This document shows, piece by piece, positions 45,595 to 54,868 of a stretch of DNA of 64,000 bases. Below the pieces are notes generated by a model that was given only the letters and a program-made list of their open reading frames with translations, was not told where the DNA came from and made no database searches. A program made the position numbers and the translations under genes. The DNA is from Syntrophus buswellii (lineage in GTDB: Bacteria; Desulfobacterota; Syntrophia; Syntrophales; Syntrophaceae): contig NZ_CP175563.1 in assembly GCF_046097065.1 (NCBI RefSeq), positions 186,001-250,000 on the forward strand, given 5' to 3'. Every line of letters begins with the position of its first letter. The stretch's first letter is position 1.

Positions 45595-45628
45595 GAAAAC
45601 AGAAAGGGGCGCGCCGTTTGCGCACCCC
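45595..45628 (-). terminator. Rho-independent terminator of the RTX-type gene
   Basis: On the minus strand GGGGTGCGC, an AAACG loop and GCGCGCCCC form a 9-bp stem (45606-45628) followed by TTTCTGTTTTC. It lies 27 bp after the stop of the RTX-type gene. Confidence 0.75.
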
Positions 45629-45654
45629 TCCTGAAAAAGCATATGGAAGTTTCC

Positions 45655-47865
45655 TTATGCGGCGTAGACGAAATCCGTGCTATCCAGTGAAGCCGCCGTT
45701 GCGGATCCGACAATACAGATCAACACGGAATCCCCGGCGGAATTACTCGTGGGGTTGTACCAGACACTGCCGGTCGTCGTGTCATTGTAGATCCCACTGA
45801 GTTGGGTGCCGTTGCCGTTGAAACCGGTGCCTTCGAAATACCAGCTGGAGGACAGCACGTTGCTGTCATTGAAAGAGAGCCCTGTGATGGAAGAATCCTC
45901 GGCGCCATCGAGAATGTCCATCAGCACGATGGTGTCGTCCGTATGGGAAAAGTCGCCGATCGTGTCGCGGTTGGCAGATCCGGATTCGGAAAAGACGAAA
46001 CGGTCCTGGCCGGTGCCGCCGTTCAGATAGTCTTGGCCAATGCCGCCGGACAGAGTATCGCCGCCGGCATTGCCGTACAGGGAATCGTTGCCGGAAAGAC
46101 CGGACAGAATGTTGTCGGAACCGTTTCCGTAGAGCAAATTGTTGAGGGTGTTGCCCGTCCCGGTGGTCGCCGTGCCGGTCAGATAGAGGTATTCGACATT
46201 GGCGTCAAGGGTCTCGTTGACGGAGGCGTAAACTCTGTCGCTGCCGGCGCCTGATGCCTCGGAGACGGCGTCGCCCAGGCTATCAACATAATAGGTGTCG
46301 TTACCCGCTCCGCCTGCCAGATAATCGTTACCCGCTCCGCCGTTCAAGATATCATCGCCGGTGCCGCTGTACAGGCGGTCGTCGCCTCCATTGCCGTAAA
46401 GGGAGTTGTTGCCGTTGTCGCCGTAAAGGTCGTCATCGGCGCTGCCGCCCCGGAGGACATCATCGCCGAGATTGCCGTCGATCGTCAGGGCCACCGTCTG
46501 CGAAGACCCATCGAAATTGTCGTTGCCGTCTCCCCCGGAAATCCATTCAATGCCCGCCGTGCCCAGGTTGAGGGTGTTCCCGACGGTCCCGTTGATGTAG
46601 ACCCGGTCGTAACCGGCGCCGCCGCTGAGGCTGGAAAAGGCGGTGCCGACCGTGATCGTGTCGTCCCCGGCTCCGCCGCTGACGCTGTCGGCTCCGCTGT
46701 TGCCGGCGTTGATCGAGTCGTTTCCCGCCCCGCCGATAATCGTGTCATTGCCCGTGCCCGTGGAAATAGAATCGTTGCCGGTGCCTCCGTCTACGGAATT
46801 GTTGCCGTTCCCGACGCTGACGGTATCATCGCCGCTCCCGCCGTAGACAATGTCTCGGCCGGTACCGCCGTACAATCGGTCGTTACCTCCATTGCCATAG
46901 AGGGTGTTGTTTCCGTTGTCGCCGTAGATGTAGTCGTTGAAGTTGCCGCCCCGGAGGACGTCATTGCCGAGATTTCCGTCGATCGTCAGGTCTACGGATT
47001 GTGCGGTTCCATCAAAACTGTCGTCGCCGCTCCCTCCGGAAATATACTCGATGCCCGCCGTGGTCAGGTTGAGGGTGTTCCCGATGGTTCCATTGATGTA
47101 AACCCGGTCGTAACCGTCGTTGCCGCTGACGCCGGCAAAGGCGGTGTTGATGGTGATTGTGTCATCCCCATCCCCGCCGCTGACGCTGTCGATACCGCTG
47201 CTGCCGGCATTGATCGAGTCATTTCCTCGGCCACCCACAATGGAGTCGTTGCCCGTGCCCGTGGAAATAGAATCGTTGCCGTCATTACCGTAGACGGTAT
47301 TGTTTCCATTATAAGCGTTGATCGAGTCGTTGCCGCTGCCTCCAGAGGCGGTGTCGTTACCGTTGCCGCCGTAAAGGTGGTCATTGCCTCCATTGCCGTA
47401 GAGGGAGTTGGTTCCGTCACCGCCGTAAATGTAGTCGTTGGCGTTTCCGCCCCGGAGGACGTCAGACCCGAGATTGCCGTCGATTGTCAGGGCCACCGTT
47501 TGCGAACTCCCATTGAAATTGTCATTGCCGTCCCCACCGGAGATCCATTCAATGCCCGCGGTAGTCAGGTTGAGGGAATTTCCAGCCGTCCCGCTGATGT
47601 AAACCCGGTCGTAACCGCCGCCACCGCTGACACTGGCAAAGTCGGTGGTGAGGTAGATCGTGTCATCTCCATTCCCCCCTCTGACGGTATCGGCCCCGCT
47701 TCCCGCATCGATCCAGTCGTTGCCGCCACCCCCATCAATCGTATCATTCCCTGCGTAACCATAGATGGTGTCGGCCGCATCGGAAGGAATACCGCCTGTC
47801 ACTCCCGGTGAAACAGATTCGGGAGTAATTGTGTCGTTGCCGGAAGTACCTTTAATCGTAGCCAT
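45655..47865 (-). CDS. RTX-type calcium-binding repeat protein (large, secreted)
   Basis: 736 residues built of GGxGxDx(L/I/V)x nonapeptide repeats that bind calcium in a parallel beta-roll, for example GGNGNDTASGG and LYGNGGNDRLYGG. On top of these lies a 167-residue super-repeat present three times, each with DRVYI(S/N)GT, LTIDGNLG and DVLRGG. There is no N-terminal signal peptide; the C-terminus (SLDSTDFVYAA) resembles a type I secretion signal. The ATG at 47865 has AAAGGAA 8 bp upstream; the ATG at 47883 has none. It is probably an extracellular adhesin or S-layer-like protein exported by a type I system not seen here. A terminator follows it. Confidence 0.88.
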   Translation of the reverse strand: MATIKGTSGNDTITPESVSPGVTGGIPSDAADTIYGYAGNDTIDGGGGNDWIDAGSGADTVRGGNGDDTIYLTTDFASVSGGGGYDRVYISGTAGNSLNLTTAGIEWISGGDGNDNFNGSSQTVALTIDGNLGSDVLRGGNANDYIYGGDGTNSLYGNGGNDHLYGGNGNDTASGGSGNDSINAYNGNNTVYGNDGNDSISTGTGNDSIVGGRGNDSINAGSSGIDSVSGGDGDDTITINTAFAGVSGNDGYDRVYINGTIGNTLNLTTAGIEYISGGSGDDSFDGTAQSVDLTIDGNLGNDVLRGGNFNDYIYGDNGNNTLYGNGGNDRLYGGTGRDIVYGGSGDDTVSVGNGNNSVDGGTGNDSISTGTGNDTIIGGAGNDSINAGNSGADSVSGGAGDDTITVGTAFSSLSGGAGYDRVYINGTVGNTLNLGTAGIEWISGGDGNDNFDGSSQTVALTIDGNLGDDVLRGGSADDDLYGDNGNNSLYGNGGDDRLYSGTGDDILNGGAGNDYLAGGAGNDTYYVDSLGDAVSEASGAGSDRVYASVNETLDANVEYLYLTGTATTGTGNTLNNLLYGNGSDNILSGLSGNDSLYGNAGGDTLSGGIGQDYLNGGTGQDRFVFSESGSANRDTIGDFSHTDDTIVLMDILDGAEDSSITGLSFNDSNVLSSSWYFEGTGFNGNGTQLSGIYNDTTTGSVWYNPTSNSAGDSVLICIVGSATAASLDSTDFVYAA
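46345..47680. repeat. Three tandem 501-bp repeats within the RTX-type gene
   Basis: The word ACCCGGTCGT recurs at 46601, 47102 and 47603, exactly 501 bp apart, and surrounding sequence is similar throughout; 501 bp is 167 codons, so the frame is kept. The third (C-terminal) copy is incomplete. The copies are diverged at many silent and some coding positions, so duplication is not very recent. Confidence 0.8.
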
Positions 47866-48506
47866 TTTTTGTATTCCTTTCATTAGTTGTTGTTGAGGCC
47901 ATAAAAAATGTCATTTGTTTTTTTAAGAAACAGGTCGAAGTAAATGAATAATTCACTTGTTACCCCGTCAGATGGGGCGTGATCAAATGCTTCGAATCAT
48001 CATGTCGGATGGGGAGGATGATCCGAAAAAAATGTTCTTGAGCAGGTTCATTTGTTGAATGGATATAAAAACAGATATATTCAATAAATTAAACGGTTTA
48101 ACCATACCTTATCTTCGCTTTAAAGTCAATAAGCATGAAGTTCTAGATGTACTTTTCTATAAAATCAGGAAGACAGGAAGAGAGGAGATGAAAAGAATTT
48201 TTGATTGAGAAAAGACGACGAACATTGGAGAGGCTTTTTATTGCGGCCGTCCCGCTGATAAAAAGACCTTATTGTCCCCGTGCTGTTTACACGGGCAACG
48301 GTATCCAGGACAGGGACATCTGTATCAACATGACAACCGGCACCCGCGAAGGCTGCGCGGGGAGCCGAGCTGTCGGGTTTGCGGCCGCTTCATGCCTCAA
48401 TAAAGCCTGCTTTGCCAAGGGTTCCTTCATGGTTGCCTGAATCGCTTCATGGGTTGTTTCCGGAAGGCACCCGCATTTGATGCGCCCTGTTCAACCGGCG
48501 TTTCCT
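47866..48506. other. 641-bp AT-rich intergenic region
   Basis: The first 300 bp are much more AT-rich than the surroundings and hold the probable RTX promoter. A 79-codon + strand frame at 48201-48440 has no family I recognise and no good ribosome site; I do not call it a gene. Confidence 0.5.
48101..48129 (-). promoter_or_regulatory. Sigma-70-like promoter for the RTX-type gene
   Basis: Read on the minus strand: TTGACT, 17-bp spacer, TATGGT. Transcription would start near 48094, leaving a 230-nt AT-rich leader. Confidence 0.45.
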
Positions 48507-48926
48507 TCACTTCACCAGGAGAACGGGGCACTGAGACAGGATTCCGATTTTATAACTGATGGTTCCCCAGTCCCGTGACGGCTCGTCCAGGTGAAGCTTG
48601 TGAGAGCTCATGACGATGAGATCCACCCCCGTTTCGGAGGCATAGTTGAGGATTTCCTTGACACGATTGCCAAAGGCGATCTTGTCGGTTACCTGGACGC
48701 CGCGGTTCTCGCAGAAGGCGACCAGGCCGGCCATTTTCTTGTCTGCGCTCTTTTGCAGGCCGGTATAAAAGTCTCTGAATTCTTCAAAGGTAGCGTCTTC
48801 GATGCTTTCTACCACATGGAGGAGGCTGACGCGAGCCTTCTCCTGCGCCGCCACCTGAAGGGTAATCTCCAGGGCTTTTCTGTTTTTTGGTGTAAAGTCG
48901 ACAGGAACCAGAATGTGCTTAAACAT
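48507..48926 (-). CDS. Universal stress protein, UspA family
   Basis: 139 residues. HILVPVDFTPKNRKALE at the N-terminus, VDLIVMSSHKLH near 103 and the closing LSQCPVLLVK are the UspA fold. The glycine loop of ATP-binding members (G-x2-G-x9-G-S/T) is not clearly present, so this may be a non-nucleotide-binding member. The ATG at 48926 is chosen over a GTG six bases upstream because GGAGG is spaced 7 bp from it. It follows the HD-domain gene by 39 bp on the same strand, probably one operon. Confidence 0.88.
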   Translation of the reverse strand: MFKHILVPVDFTPKNRKALEITLQVAAQEKARVSLLHVVESIEDATFEEFRDFYTGLQKSADKKMAGLVAFCENRGVQVTDKIAFGNRVKEILNYASETGVDLIVMSSHKLHLDEPSRDWGTISYKIGILSQCPVLLVK

Positions 48927-48965
48927 GGTCACACCTCCGCAGCAGGATCTCCGGACCCCGGGATC

Positions 48966-49520
48966 TTACAGTCCCAGCTGATCGCTGATCTCCTGCATGG
49001 CATTCAGGGACAGATCCACGAACTCCGGCAGGGAAATCCCCAGCTTTTCGCATTCCAGGATGATATCCCGATTCACCGAGGCCGCGAAGTTCTTTTCCTT
49101 CATCCGCTTGACGACCGATTTGGGCTTGACGCTGGCCAGCTTCTTGTCAGGATAGACAAGGGCCGTAGCCGTTATCAAGCCGGTTACGGTTTCTCCGGCG
49201 GCGAGGGCAAAGTGAAAATCCGACTGCCGAGGCCTGCCGCTGGCCATTTCATTATGCAGGACAATGGCCTCAACGATCTCCGGGTCAACCCCCCTTTCCT
49301 CAAGGATCTTTGCGGTTTCCAGTCCGTGCACCGCCAGATCCGCGTTTACCTTCTCCACATCCAGGTCGTGCAGAAGCCCGGCCAATCCCCACCGGTCTTC
49401 ATCCTGATGGAGCTTCCGGGCCAGCGCCCGCATGACGGCTTCGGCAGCATAGCAGTGCTGGCGCATCTTTTCGTTGGCAATGCAGGCATTCAACAATTGA
49501 ATGGCGTCTGAACGGTCCAT
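48966..49520 (-). CDS. HD-domain (HDIG) hydrolase-like protein
   Basis: 184 residues. The metal site of the HD superfamily is visible: His22 (RQHCYAAEAVM), HD at 51-52 (LAGLLHDLDVE), a further His in VEAIVLHNEMASG and Glu/Asp later. The family includes cytosolic phosphohydrolases acting on nucleotides, and this small HDIG type is common beside stress genes. The substrate is not predictable. It is the first gene of a two-gene unit with UspA. Confidence 0.82.
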   Translation of the reverse strand: MDRSDAIQLLNACIANEKMRQHCYAAEAVMRALARKLHQDEDRWGLAGLLHDLDVEKVNADLAVHGLETAKILEERGVDPEIVEAIVLHNEMASGRPRQSDFHFALAAGETVTGLITATALVYPDKKLASVKPKSVVKRMKEKNFAASVNRDIILECEKLGISLPEFVDLSLNAMQEISDQLGL

Positions 49521-49921
49521 GCGGCACTTGATCCTCCTTGCACGAAATTGAGATTTACTCCGGCGTTAGGATGACAATTCAAGGGATGGATGTCAAGGGG
49601 ATTGCTCTGGGGTGTGCCGGATTTGGAATTCGCACACGGCGGCAGCCATAAACCGCCTTCACAGGAAGAACGGTGCCGTCCTGGCCCTTCTGAAAAGGGC
49701 TTGTCCTGTTCCGTGCGGGAGAAAGCTTTTTTCTTCTCCTGTTTTGTGGTATGGGGACAAAAGGCCCCGTAGAATGGCCTTCTTAATGACGTTATTAACA
49801 AGGATCACGCGCCGGCATGACGTAAGCGGCTCAACAGGATGCGGAAACGGATCCGGAAGAGGCAGGCGAAGCCGGCGCCCATGTCCGAAAGCAAGCGGGC
49901 TGCTGTGAGGTGGATGCGAAG
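49521..49921. other. Intergenic region between divergent HD-domain and FAD-oxidase genes
   Basis: About 400 bp with no recognisable gene. An imperfect palindrome with an AT-rich centre (GGAGAAAGC ... TTCTTCTCC, near 49719-49739) is the only structure noted. Confidence 0.4.
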
Positions 49922-51301
49922 ATGACCGAACCTTGCCTGGATGAACGGGATATCGACAATCTGACCCGGATCGTTGGGCGGGAAAGGATTTCCCGGGGGG
50001 AGTCGGTCCGTTTTCTTCATTCCCATGATGAATCCTTCCATAAGCCCTGCCTTCCCGAGGTTGTCCTCTGGCCGCACAGCACCGATGAAGTGAGCCGGAT
50101 CGTCGCCCATGCCTTCCGGCGGAGGATTCCCGTGACGCCCTGGGGGGCGGGCAGTTCCCTGGAGGGAAACCCCATCCCTGTTTTCGGGGGGATCGTGCTC
50201 GATTTCCAGGAAATGAACCGGGTCCTGGCGGTCCGCCCCGAGGATTTTCAGGCGGACGTGGAGGCCGGGGTGGTCTACAAGGAACTCAACCGCATTCTGG
50301 AGGCGGAAGGGCTCTTCTTTCCCCCCGATCCCGGAGCGGCGGCAACGGTGGGCGGGATGATAGGAAACAACGCCAGCGGGATCCGGAGCGTTCGGTACGG
50401 CGCCACCCGGGATTACGTGATGCGCCTTACCACCGTTCTTTCCGACGGGCAGGTGATCCGGACGGGCAGCCGCTCCCGCAAGTGTTCCTCTGGATATGAT
50501 CTCTGCCGTCTCTTTACCGGGGCGGAGGGAACGCTGGGGATCGTGACCGAGGCCACCCTGAAGCTCGCAGGGCTTCCCGCCGCCTTCATGGCTGTCCGGG
50601 CGACGTTTCCCACCCTCGGTCACGCCACCCGGACCGTCTTCGAGATTATGCGCTCCGGGATAACGCCGGGGGCCATGGAGTTCCTCGACAGGGACATCGT
50701 TGCCGTTCTCAATCGGGACCGGGGGCTCCGCCTGGAAGAATCGCCCACGCTGCTGATGGAGTTCAGCGGGTACAGTGAACGCGGGCTTGAAGATGAGATG
50801 TGTTTTGTTTCAGAGATCTGCCGGGACAACGGCTGCATCCTCCTGGACCGTGGGATCGGTCCGGAAGAGCGCAAGCGGCTCTGGGAGATCCGCCATCTCA
50901 CCCACGAGTCCATCCGGCGCACTCACCCGGGATTGAAGTCGCTGAGCATGGATGTTGCCGTGCCCCTTTCCCGGTACAGCGAACTGGTGGCCCTCATCAA
51001 GGAACTCGTGGCCGGCCTGACGGCTTACATCTTCGGACATGCGGGCGATGGCAATATCCACGTCGTCGTGATGGACGATCCCGAAGACGAATCGCGCTGG
51101 GCGAGGGTGGAGGCGGCCCACAGCCGGGTGGTCTCTTCGGCCCTGGACTTCGAGGGAACCTGCACTGGAGAGCACGGCATCGGGCTGGGGAAAAAGAAGT
51201 TCATGGCCAGGGAGCATGGCGAGAGCCTGGAAACGATGAAAAAAATCAAGGAGCTGCTGGACCCTCGGGGCATTCTCAACCCCGGCAAGATGTTTCCCTG
51301 A
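49922..51301 (+). CDS. glcD: FAD-linked oxidase, glycolate oxidase GlcD / D-lactate dehydrogenase type
   Basis: 459 residues from the ATG at 49922 (GAGGTG 8 bp upstream). The FAD-binding PP-loop region is VTPWGAGSSLEGN near 77 and DPGAAATVGGMIGNNASG near 137. The C-terminal FAD_oxidase_C domain has FGHAGDGNIH near 374, and CTGEHGIGLGKKKF near 415 is characteristic of GlcD/DLD. It oxidises a 2-hydroxy acid (glycolate, D-lactate or 2-hydroxyglutarate). The usual partner GlcF (iron-sulfur) is not adjacent. PPC-domain and metallo-beta-lactamase genes follow closely and may share the transcript. Confidence 0.88.
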   Translation: MTEPCLDERDIDNLTRIVGRERISRGESVRFLHSHDESFHKPCLPEVVLWPHSTDEVSRIVAHAFRRRIPVTPWGAGSSLEGNPIPVFGGIVLDFQEMNRVLAVRPEDFQADVEAGVVYKELNRILEAEGLFFPPDPGAAATVGGMIGNNASGIRSVRYGATRDYVMRLTTVLSDGQVIRTGSRSRKCSSGYDLCRLFTGAEGTLGIVTEATLKLAGLPAAFMAVRATFPTLGHATRTVFEIMRSGITPGAMEFLDRDIVAVLNRDRGLRLEESPTLLMEFSGYSERGLEDEMCFVSEICRDNGCILLDRGIGPEERKRLWEIRHLTHESIRRTHPGLKSLSMDVAVPLSRYSELVALIKELVAGLTAYIFGHAGDGNIHVVVMDDPEDESRWARVEAAHSRVVSSALDFEGTCTGEHGIGLGKKKFMAREHGESLETMKKIKELLDPRGILNPGKMFP

Positions 51302-51340
51302 AGAAGAGTTCAGAAAAAAAAGGATGAGCAGGAGAGACCC

Positions 51341-51787
51341 ATGAAATTTTCACAGGCCCGCCAGGGTCGCATCTTTGTGATCCGTCTCGAAGACGGAGAA
51401 ATTGTCCATGAGGTGATCGAGCGGTTTGCCGCGGAACAGTCGATTCGCGCGGCGGCCATCATCGCCGTGGGTGCGCTGGATTCGGGCAGCCGGGTGGTCG
51501 TCGGTCCGGAGGAAGGCCGTTCCACTCCCGTGGTTCCCATGGAGCATCTGCTGGAAAATGTCCATGAGGTGGCGGGAACCGGCACGCTCTTTCCCGATGA
51601 AGAAGGCCGCCCGCAGATCCACATGCACTGTGCCATGGGCCGGAAAGACCGGACCGTCACCGGGTGCATCCGGAGAGGGGTCAAGGTGTGGCAGATTCTG
51701 GAAGTGGTTCTTTGGGAGCTGCTGGACACGCCGGCGCGCCGGGTGGCCGATTCCGCGCTGGGTTTCAATCTGATGCAGCCGGAATGA
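51341..51787 (+). CDS. PPC/DUF296-domain protein
   Basis: 148 residues. A trimeric PPC domain is recognised from GRIFVIRLEDGEIVHEVIERF, IRAAAIIAVGALDSG and HMHCAMGRKDRTVTGC near 105, where the HxH-type residues can bind zinc. In plants the domain partners AT-hook DNA-binding proteins; in bacteria its function is unclear. It is 39 bp after the FAD oxidase and 50 bp before the metallo-beta-lactamase gene. Confidence 0.82.
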   Translation: MKFSQARQGRIFVIRLEDGEIVHEVIERFAAEQSIRAAAIIAVGALDSGSRVVVGPEEGRSTPVVPMEHLLENVHEVAGTGTLFPDEEGRPQIHMHCAMGRKDRTVTGCIRRGVKVWQILEVVLWELLDTPARRVADSALGFNLMQPE

Positions 51788-51837
51788 CGTTTTTATGAGT
51801 GCAGATACAGCTTCCAGAAATAAGGAGAAGAACGAAC

Positions 51838-52506
51838 GTGAAATTTGATGACGATCTTTATGTTTACGAATGGACGGAGTATTTCGACAACAACTGCAAC
51901 AGCTATTACATCGGAGGATCTGTCCAGGCCCTGGTGGATCCGGGGCTGGCCAAATATTTCCCCCGCCTCCTCGGCGAGATGGAAAAGGACGGAATTCAGC
52001 GGCAGGACATCCGCACGATCATCAATACGCATGCCCATGCCGATCACATCGAAGGAAGTTCGCTGTTCAACGGCTCCGGGATTCAGATCGCCCTGTCCGA
52101 AAAAGATCTGGCCTTTTACAAAGGGCCCGAAAACGCCATGTTATGCCGCATGTTCGGCCTGGCGGTTCCTCCCATCGAGATCAACCTTCTGCTGAATGAG
52201 GGCGAATTGATTCTCGGGGATGAAACCTTCCAGGTCCTGCTTGTCCCGGGCCACTCCCCCGGCTCAATCGCACTGTACTGGCCGCGTACCGGCGCCCTCT
52301 TTTCCGGGGACGTGATCTTCGATCAGAATGTGGGGAGGACCGATTTCCCGGGCGGTAACGGCAGTCTCCTGAAGCAGAGCATCACGCGCCTCTCCGAATT
52401 GAATGCCGAATTTCTGTTTCCCGGACACATGGGAATGGTGATCGGCCGGGAGCGGGTCAAAAATAACTTTGAAATCGTGACCCGGCATGTTTTCCCCTAC
52501 ATCTAG
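51838..52506 (+). CDS. Metallo-beta-lactamase-fold hydrolase (glyoxalase II-like)
   Basis: 222 residues from a GTG at 51838, preceded by AAGGAG; a GTG at 51799 in the same frame is less well placed. The metal motif THAHADHIEGS near 63-73, the HSPGS motif near 139, SGDVIF near 157 and FPGHMG near 198 are complete. Hydroxyacylglutathione hydrolase-like proteins of this size act on thioesters; others are quorum quenching or sulfur dioxygenases. It is the last gene of the + strand unit and is convergent with the next MBL gene, 6 bp away. Confidence 0.87.
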   Translation: MKFDDDLYVYEWTEYFDNNCNSYYIGGSVQALVDPGLAKYFPRLLGEMEKDGIQRQDIRTIINTHAHADHIEGSSLFNGSGIQIALSEKDLAFYKGPENAMLCRMFGLAVPPIEINLLLNEGELILGDETFQVLLVPGHSPGSIALYWPRTGALFSGDVIFDQNVGRTDFPGGNGSLLKQSITRLSELNAEFLFPGHMGMVIGRERVKNNFEIVTRHVFPYI

Positions 52507-52512
52507 GCTTCC

Positions 52513-53496
52513 TCAGGGAAGATAGCGGATGGTATCGCCGGATCGGATTTCTTGAATCAGCCCTTCGCTTTTCAATTCCAGCAGGTGAACGCAGGTTTCG
52601 TGAAGCGCCAGATACTGGTCGAATTCCGGAAGGTTGCCGCCGAAAAGGTCCAGGGAGACTTTCCGCCCCGTGTCAAATCCTTGGCGAACCGCTTCCAGGA
52701 TGAGTTGCTTGCGCTCCTCGTGATGCGCCTCAATTTCCCGGATGCGGGAGCACAGATCGGGAATCATGTGGCCGTGCGAAGGAAACGTGCGATCAGCCGC
52801 TAATTTTTTGACTCGCCTCAGAGATTCGAGAAAGCTTTCCAGGGGATGCCACTCGGGGTGAAAGAGGTCGATGCTGAGGTTGGGAGTTATGACCGGCAGA
52901 ACATGGTCTCCGGAAAGGAGCAGCGCCTCGCGGGGAAAGAAAAAGCAGACCTGCCCCCTCGTGTGACCGGCGGCGGGGATGACCTGAAAGGCGCGATGGC
53001 CCGCCGTATGCCAGGAATAAGGGAGGAGGGGTTCATCGGCCTCGATGAGAGAAGTAACCCCCGTGAAATACAGATGAAGCTCCTGCAGGGAATCGATGAG
53101 TTCCTCCGGGAAGCCCTGCTCCCGGCAGAAAATCCGAAGGCGGCGAAACAGCTCTCCCGTCCGGTTCTGATTCCGGAGGGCCTCGGAGTCGGCCTCGGAA
53201 AGATAAACCCGGGCGCCGCTGATTTCCTTCAATCGGCCGGCCAGGCCGCAATGATCGGCATGGTAATGGGTCAGAAAGATCCGGTCGATGTCGGACACGG
53301 ACCTTCCGACCTGCTGCAGCGCACGTTCCAGCGCTGAAAACCCCTCCGGAATATCCATGTCCGTATCAAACAGCGTGACCTGCCTTTCCGAAACCAGGGC
53401 AAACGACATGATATGATTCAAGCGGAAGGGCATGGGAAGGGATATTCTGTAAAATCCCCCGGCGATTTCTTCGATCAAGAATCCGAAAACCTCCAT
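52513..53496 (-). CDS. Metallo-beta-lactamase-fold hydrolase with C-terminal helical domain
   Basis: 327 residues. THYHADHCGLAG near 76-87, AAGHTRGQVCFFF near 178 and LSGDHVLP near 197 give the MBL core. The C-terminal 80 residues (HHEERKQLILEAV onward) match the winged-helix-like tail of LACTB2/hydrolase BLACT_WH proteins. It is not a close copy of the neighbouring MBL protein. Substrate unknown; the LACTB2-like type cleaves RNA or thioesters. Confidence 0.85.
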   Translation of the reverse strand: MEVFGFLIEEIAGGFYRISLPMPFRLNHIMSFALVSERQVTLFDTDMDIPEGFSALERALQQVGRSVSDIDRIFLTHYHADHCGLAGRLKEISGARVYLSEADSEALRNQNRTGELFRRLRIFCREQGFPEELIDSLQELHLYFTGVTSLIEADEPLLPYSWHTAGHRAFQVIPAAGHTRGQVCFFFPREALLLSGDHVLPVITPNLSIDLFHPEWHPLESFLESLRRVKKLAADRTFPSHGHMIPDLCSRIREIEAHHEERKQLILEAVRQGFDTGRKVSLDLFGGNLPEFDQYLALHETCVHLLELKSEGLIQEIRSGDTIRYLP

Positions 53497-53655
53497 GGCT
53501 CATTGATAAGAACTGTCCGTCCTATAATTGAGGAGCGGGTCAAATGGCAACAGGTTTTTCCCCGCTGGGCTCCGAACCCCCTTTTATTTCTCTTGATTTT
53601 CTCCTGGAATACGGTCATTATTGCTGTAATTTCAATATAATCTCCAGGTATCGCT

Positions 53656-54792
53656 ATGTTTGGAAACCGAATCACCCTGTTCCGGCTACTGGGGTTTGAA
53701 GTGCGGATTGATGCCAGTTGGGTTATCCTGGCCCTGCTGGTCACCTGGTCTCTGGCAAAGGGCATTTTCCCCGGCTCCTACAAGGGGGTGTCCGAGAGCG
53801 CCTATTGGGCCATGGGGGCCCTGGGAGCCCTGGGGCTGTTTTTTTCCATCATTTTTCACGAACTCTGTCATTCCCTGGTGGCCACCCGTTATGGAATCCC
53901 CGTAAAGGGAATCACTCTGTTCATCTTCGGGGGCGTCGCGGAAATGGACGATGAGCCTCCCAGTGCCAGGGCCGAGTTTTTCATGGCCATTGCAGGGCCA
54001 CTGTCCAGTTTCTTCCTGGGCCTGGCCTTTCACGGGATCTCCTATGCGGGCAGGCAGCTGGGGTGGCCGGGAACGATTCCAGCGGTCACGTCCTACCTGG
54101 GCTTTATCAATCTGCTCCTGGCCTCATTCAACTTGATTCCCGCGTTTCCCCTGGACGGCGGCCGGGTCCTCCGTTCGCTCCTCTGGGGATGGAAGGGAAA
54201 TCTTCGCTGGGCGACGCGCATTTCTTCCGGATTCGGTTCCGCCTTTGGCGTTGTGCTGATGCTCCTTGGAATCTTCAGCATCTTCCGCGGCAATTTTATC
54301 GGGGGGCTGTGGTGGCTGATGATTGGTTTTTTCCTGCGCAATGCGGCCCAGATGTCTTATTCCCAGCTTCTAGCCCGCAAGGTCCTGGAAGGGGAAAAGG
54401 TGCGCCGCTTCATGGTGACGGAGCCCGTGACGGTGTCCCGGACTCTGACCCTCGACGAGTTTGTCAATGACTATGTTTACCGGTATCATTACAAGTTGTT
54501 TCCCGTGGTTTCCTACGGCCGCCTTGCCGGGTGCATCACCGTCCGTCAGGCGGCGGAGATTCCCCGGGAGAATTGGAAAGAGCACACGGTGGGCGAAATC
54601 GCCGCACCGTGCACCCCGGACATCACCATTGGACCGGATGAAGACGCTGTCCGCGCCCTGGCGATCATGAGCCGGACGGGAAACAGCCGCCTGCTGGTGG
54701 TCGAGGGTGAGCGCCTGCTGGGAATTCTCACCCTCAAGGACATGCTGCAGTTTCTGTCTCTTAAACTGGAGCTTCGTGACTGGAAGGCATAG
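53656..54792 (+). CDS. Site-2 protease (M50) with two CBS domains
   Basis: 378 residues. Membrane-embedded zinc site HELCH near 69-73, with the second motif FPLDGGRVLR near 165 (the Asp ligand). Several helices (VILALLVTW and following) are visible. After residue 250 two CBS domains follow (VSRTLTLDEFV and ITIGPDEDAV starts). This is the group 3 S2P architecture; CBS domains usually sense adenine nucleotides. TATAAT at 53636-53641 sits 15 bp before the ATG, but its -35 is poor. Confidence 0.92.
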   Translation: MFGNRITLFRLLGFEVRIDASWVILALLVTWSLAKGIFPGSYKGVSESAYWAMGALGALGLFFSIIFHELCHSLVATRYGIPVKGITLFIFGGVAEMDDEPPSARAEFFMAIAGPLSSFFLGLAFHGISYAGRQLGWPGTIPAVTSYLGFINLLLASFNLIPAFPLDGGRVLRSLLWGWKGNLRWATRISSGFGSAFGVVLMLLGIFSIFRGNFIGGLWWLMIGFFLRNAAQMSYSQLLARKVLEGEKVRRFMVTEPVTVSRTLTLDEFVNDYVYRYHYKLFPVVSYGRLAGCITVRQAAEIPRENWKEHTVGEIAAPCTPDITIGPDEDAVRALAIMSRTGNSRLLVVEGERLLGILTLKDMLQFLSLKLELRDWKA

Positions 54793-54868
54793 GGATCGCC
54801 GCCTCTGCTGCCCGGCAGTAAGGGAAAATCCACAGGAGGAATAACTATTTATTCAGGAGGAGGATTAC

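Noticed and set aside
48201..48440. 79-codon + strand frame in the RTX upstream region
   Set aside because: No ribosome site, no family; isolated in an AT-rich intergenic region.
53636..53641. TATAAT before the M50 protease gene as a promoter
   Set aside because: No acceptable -35 at 16-18 bp and only 15 bp before the start codon.
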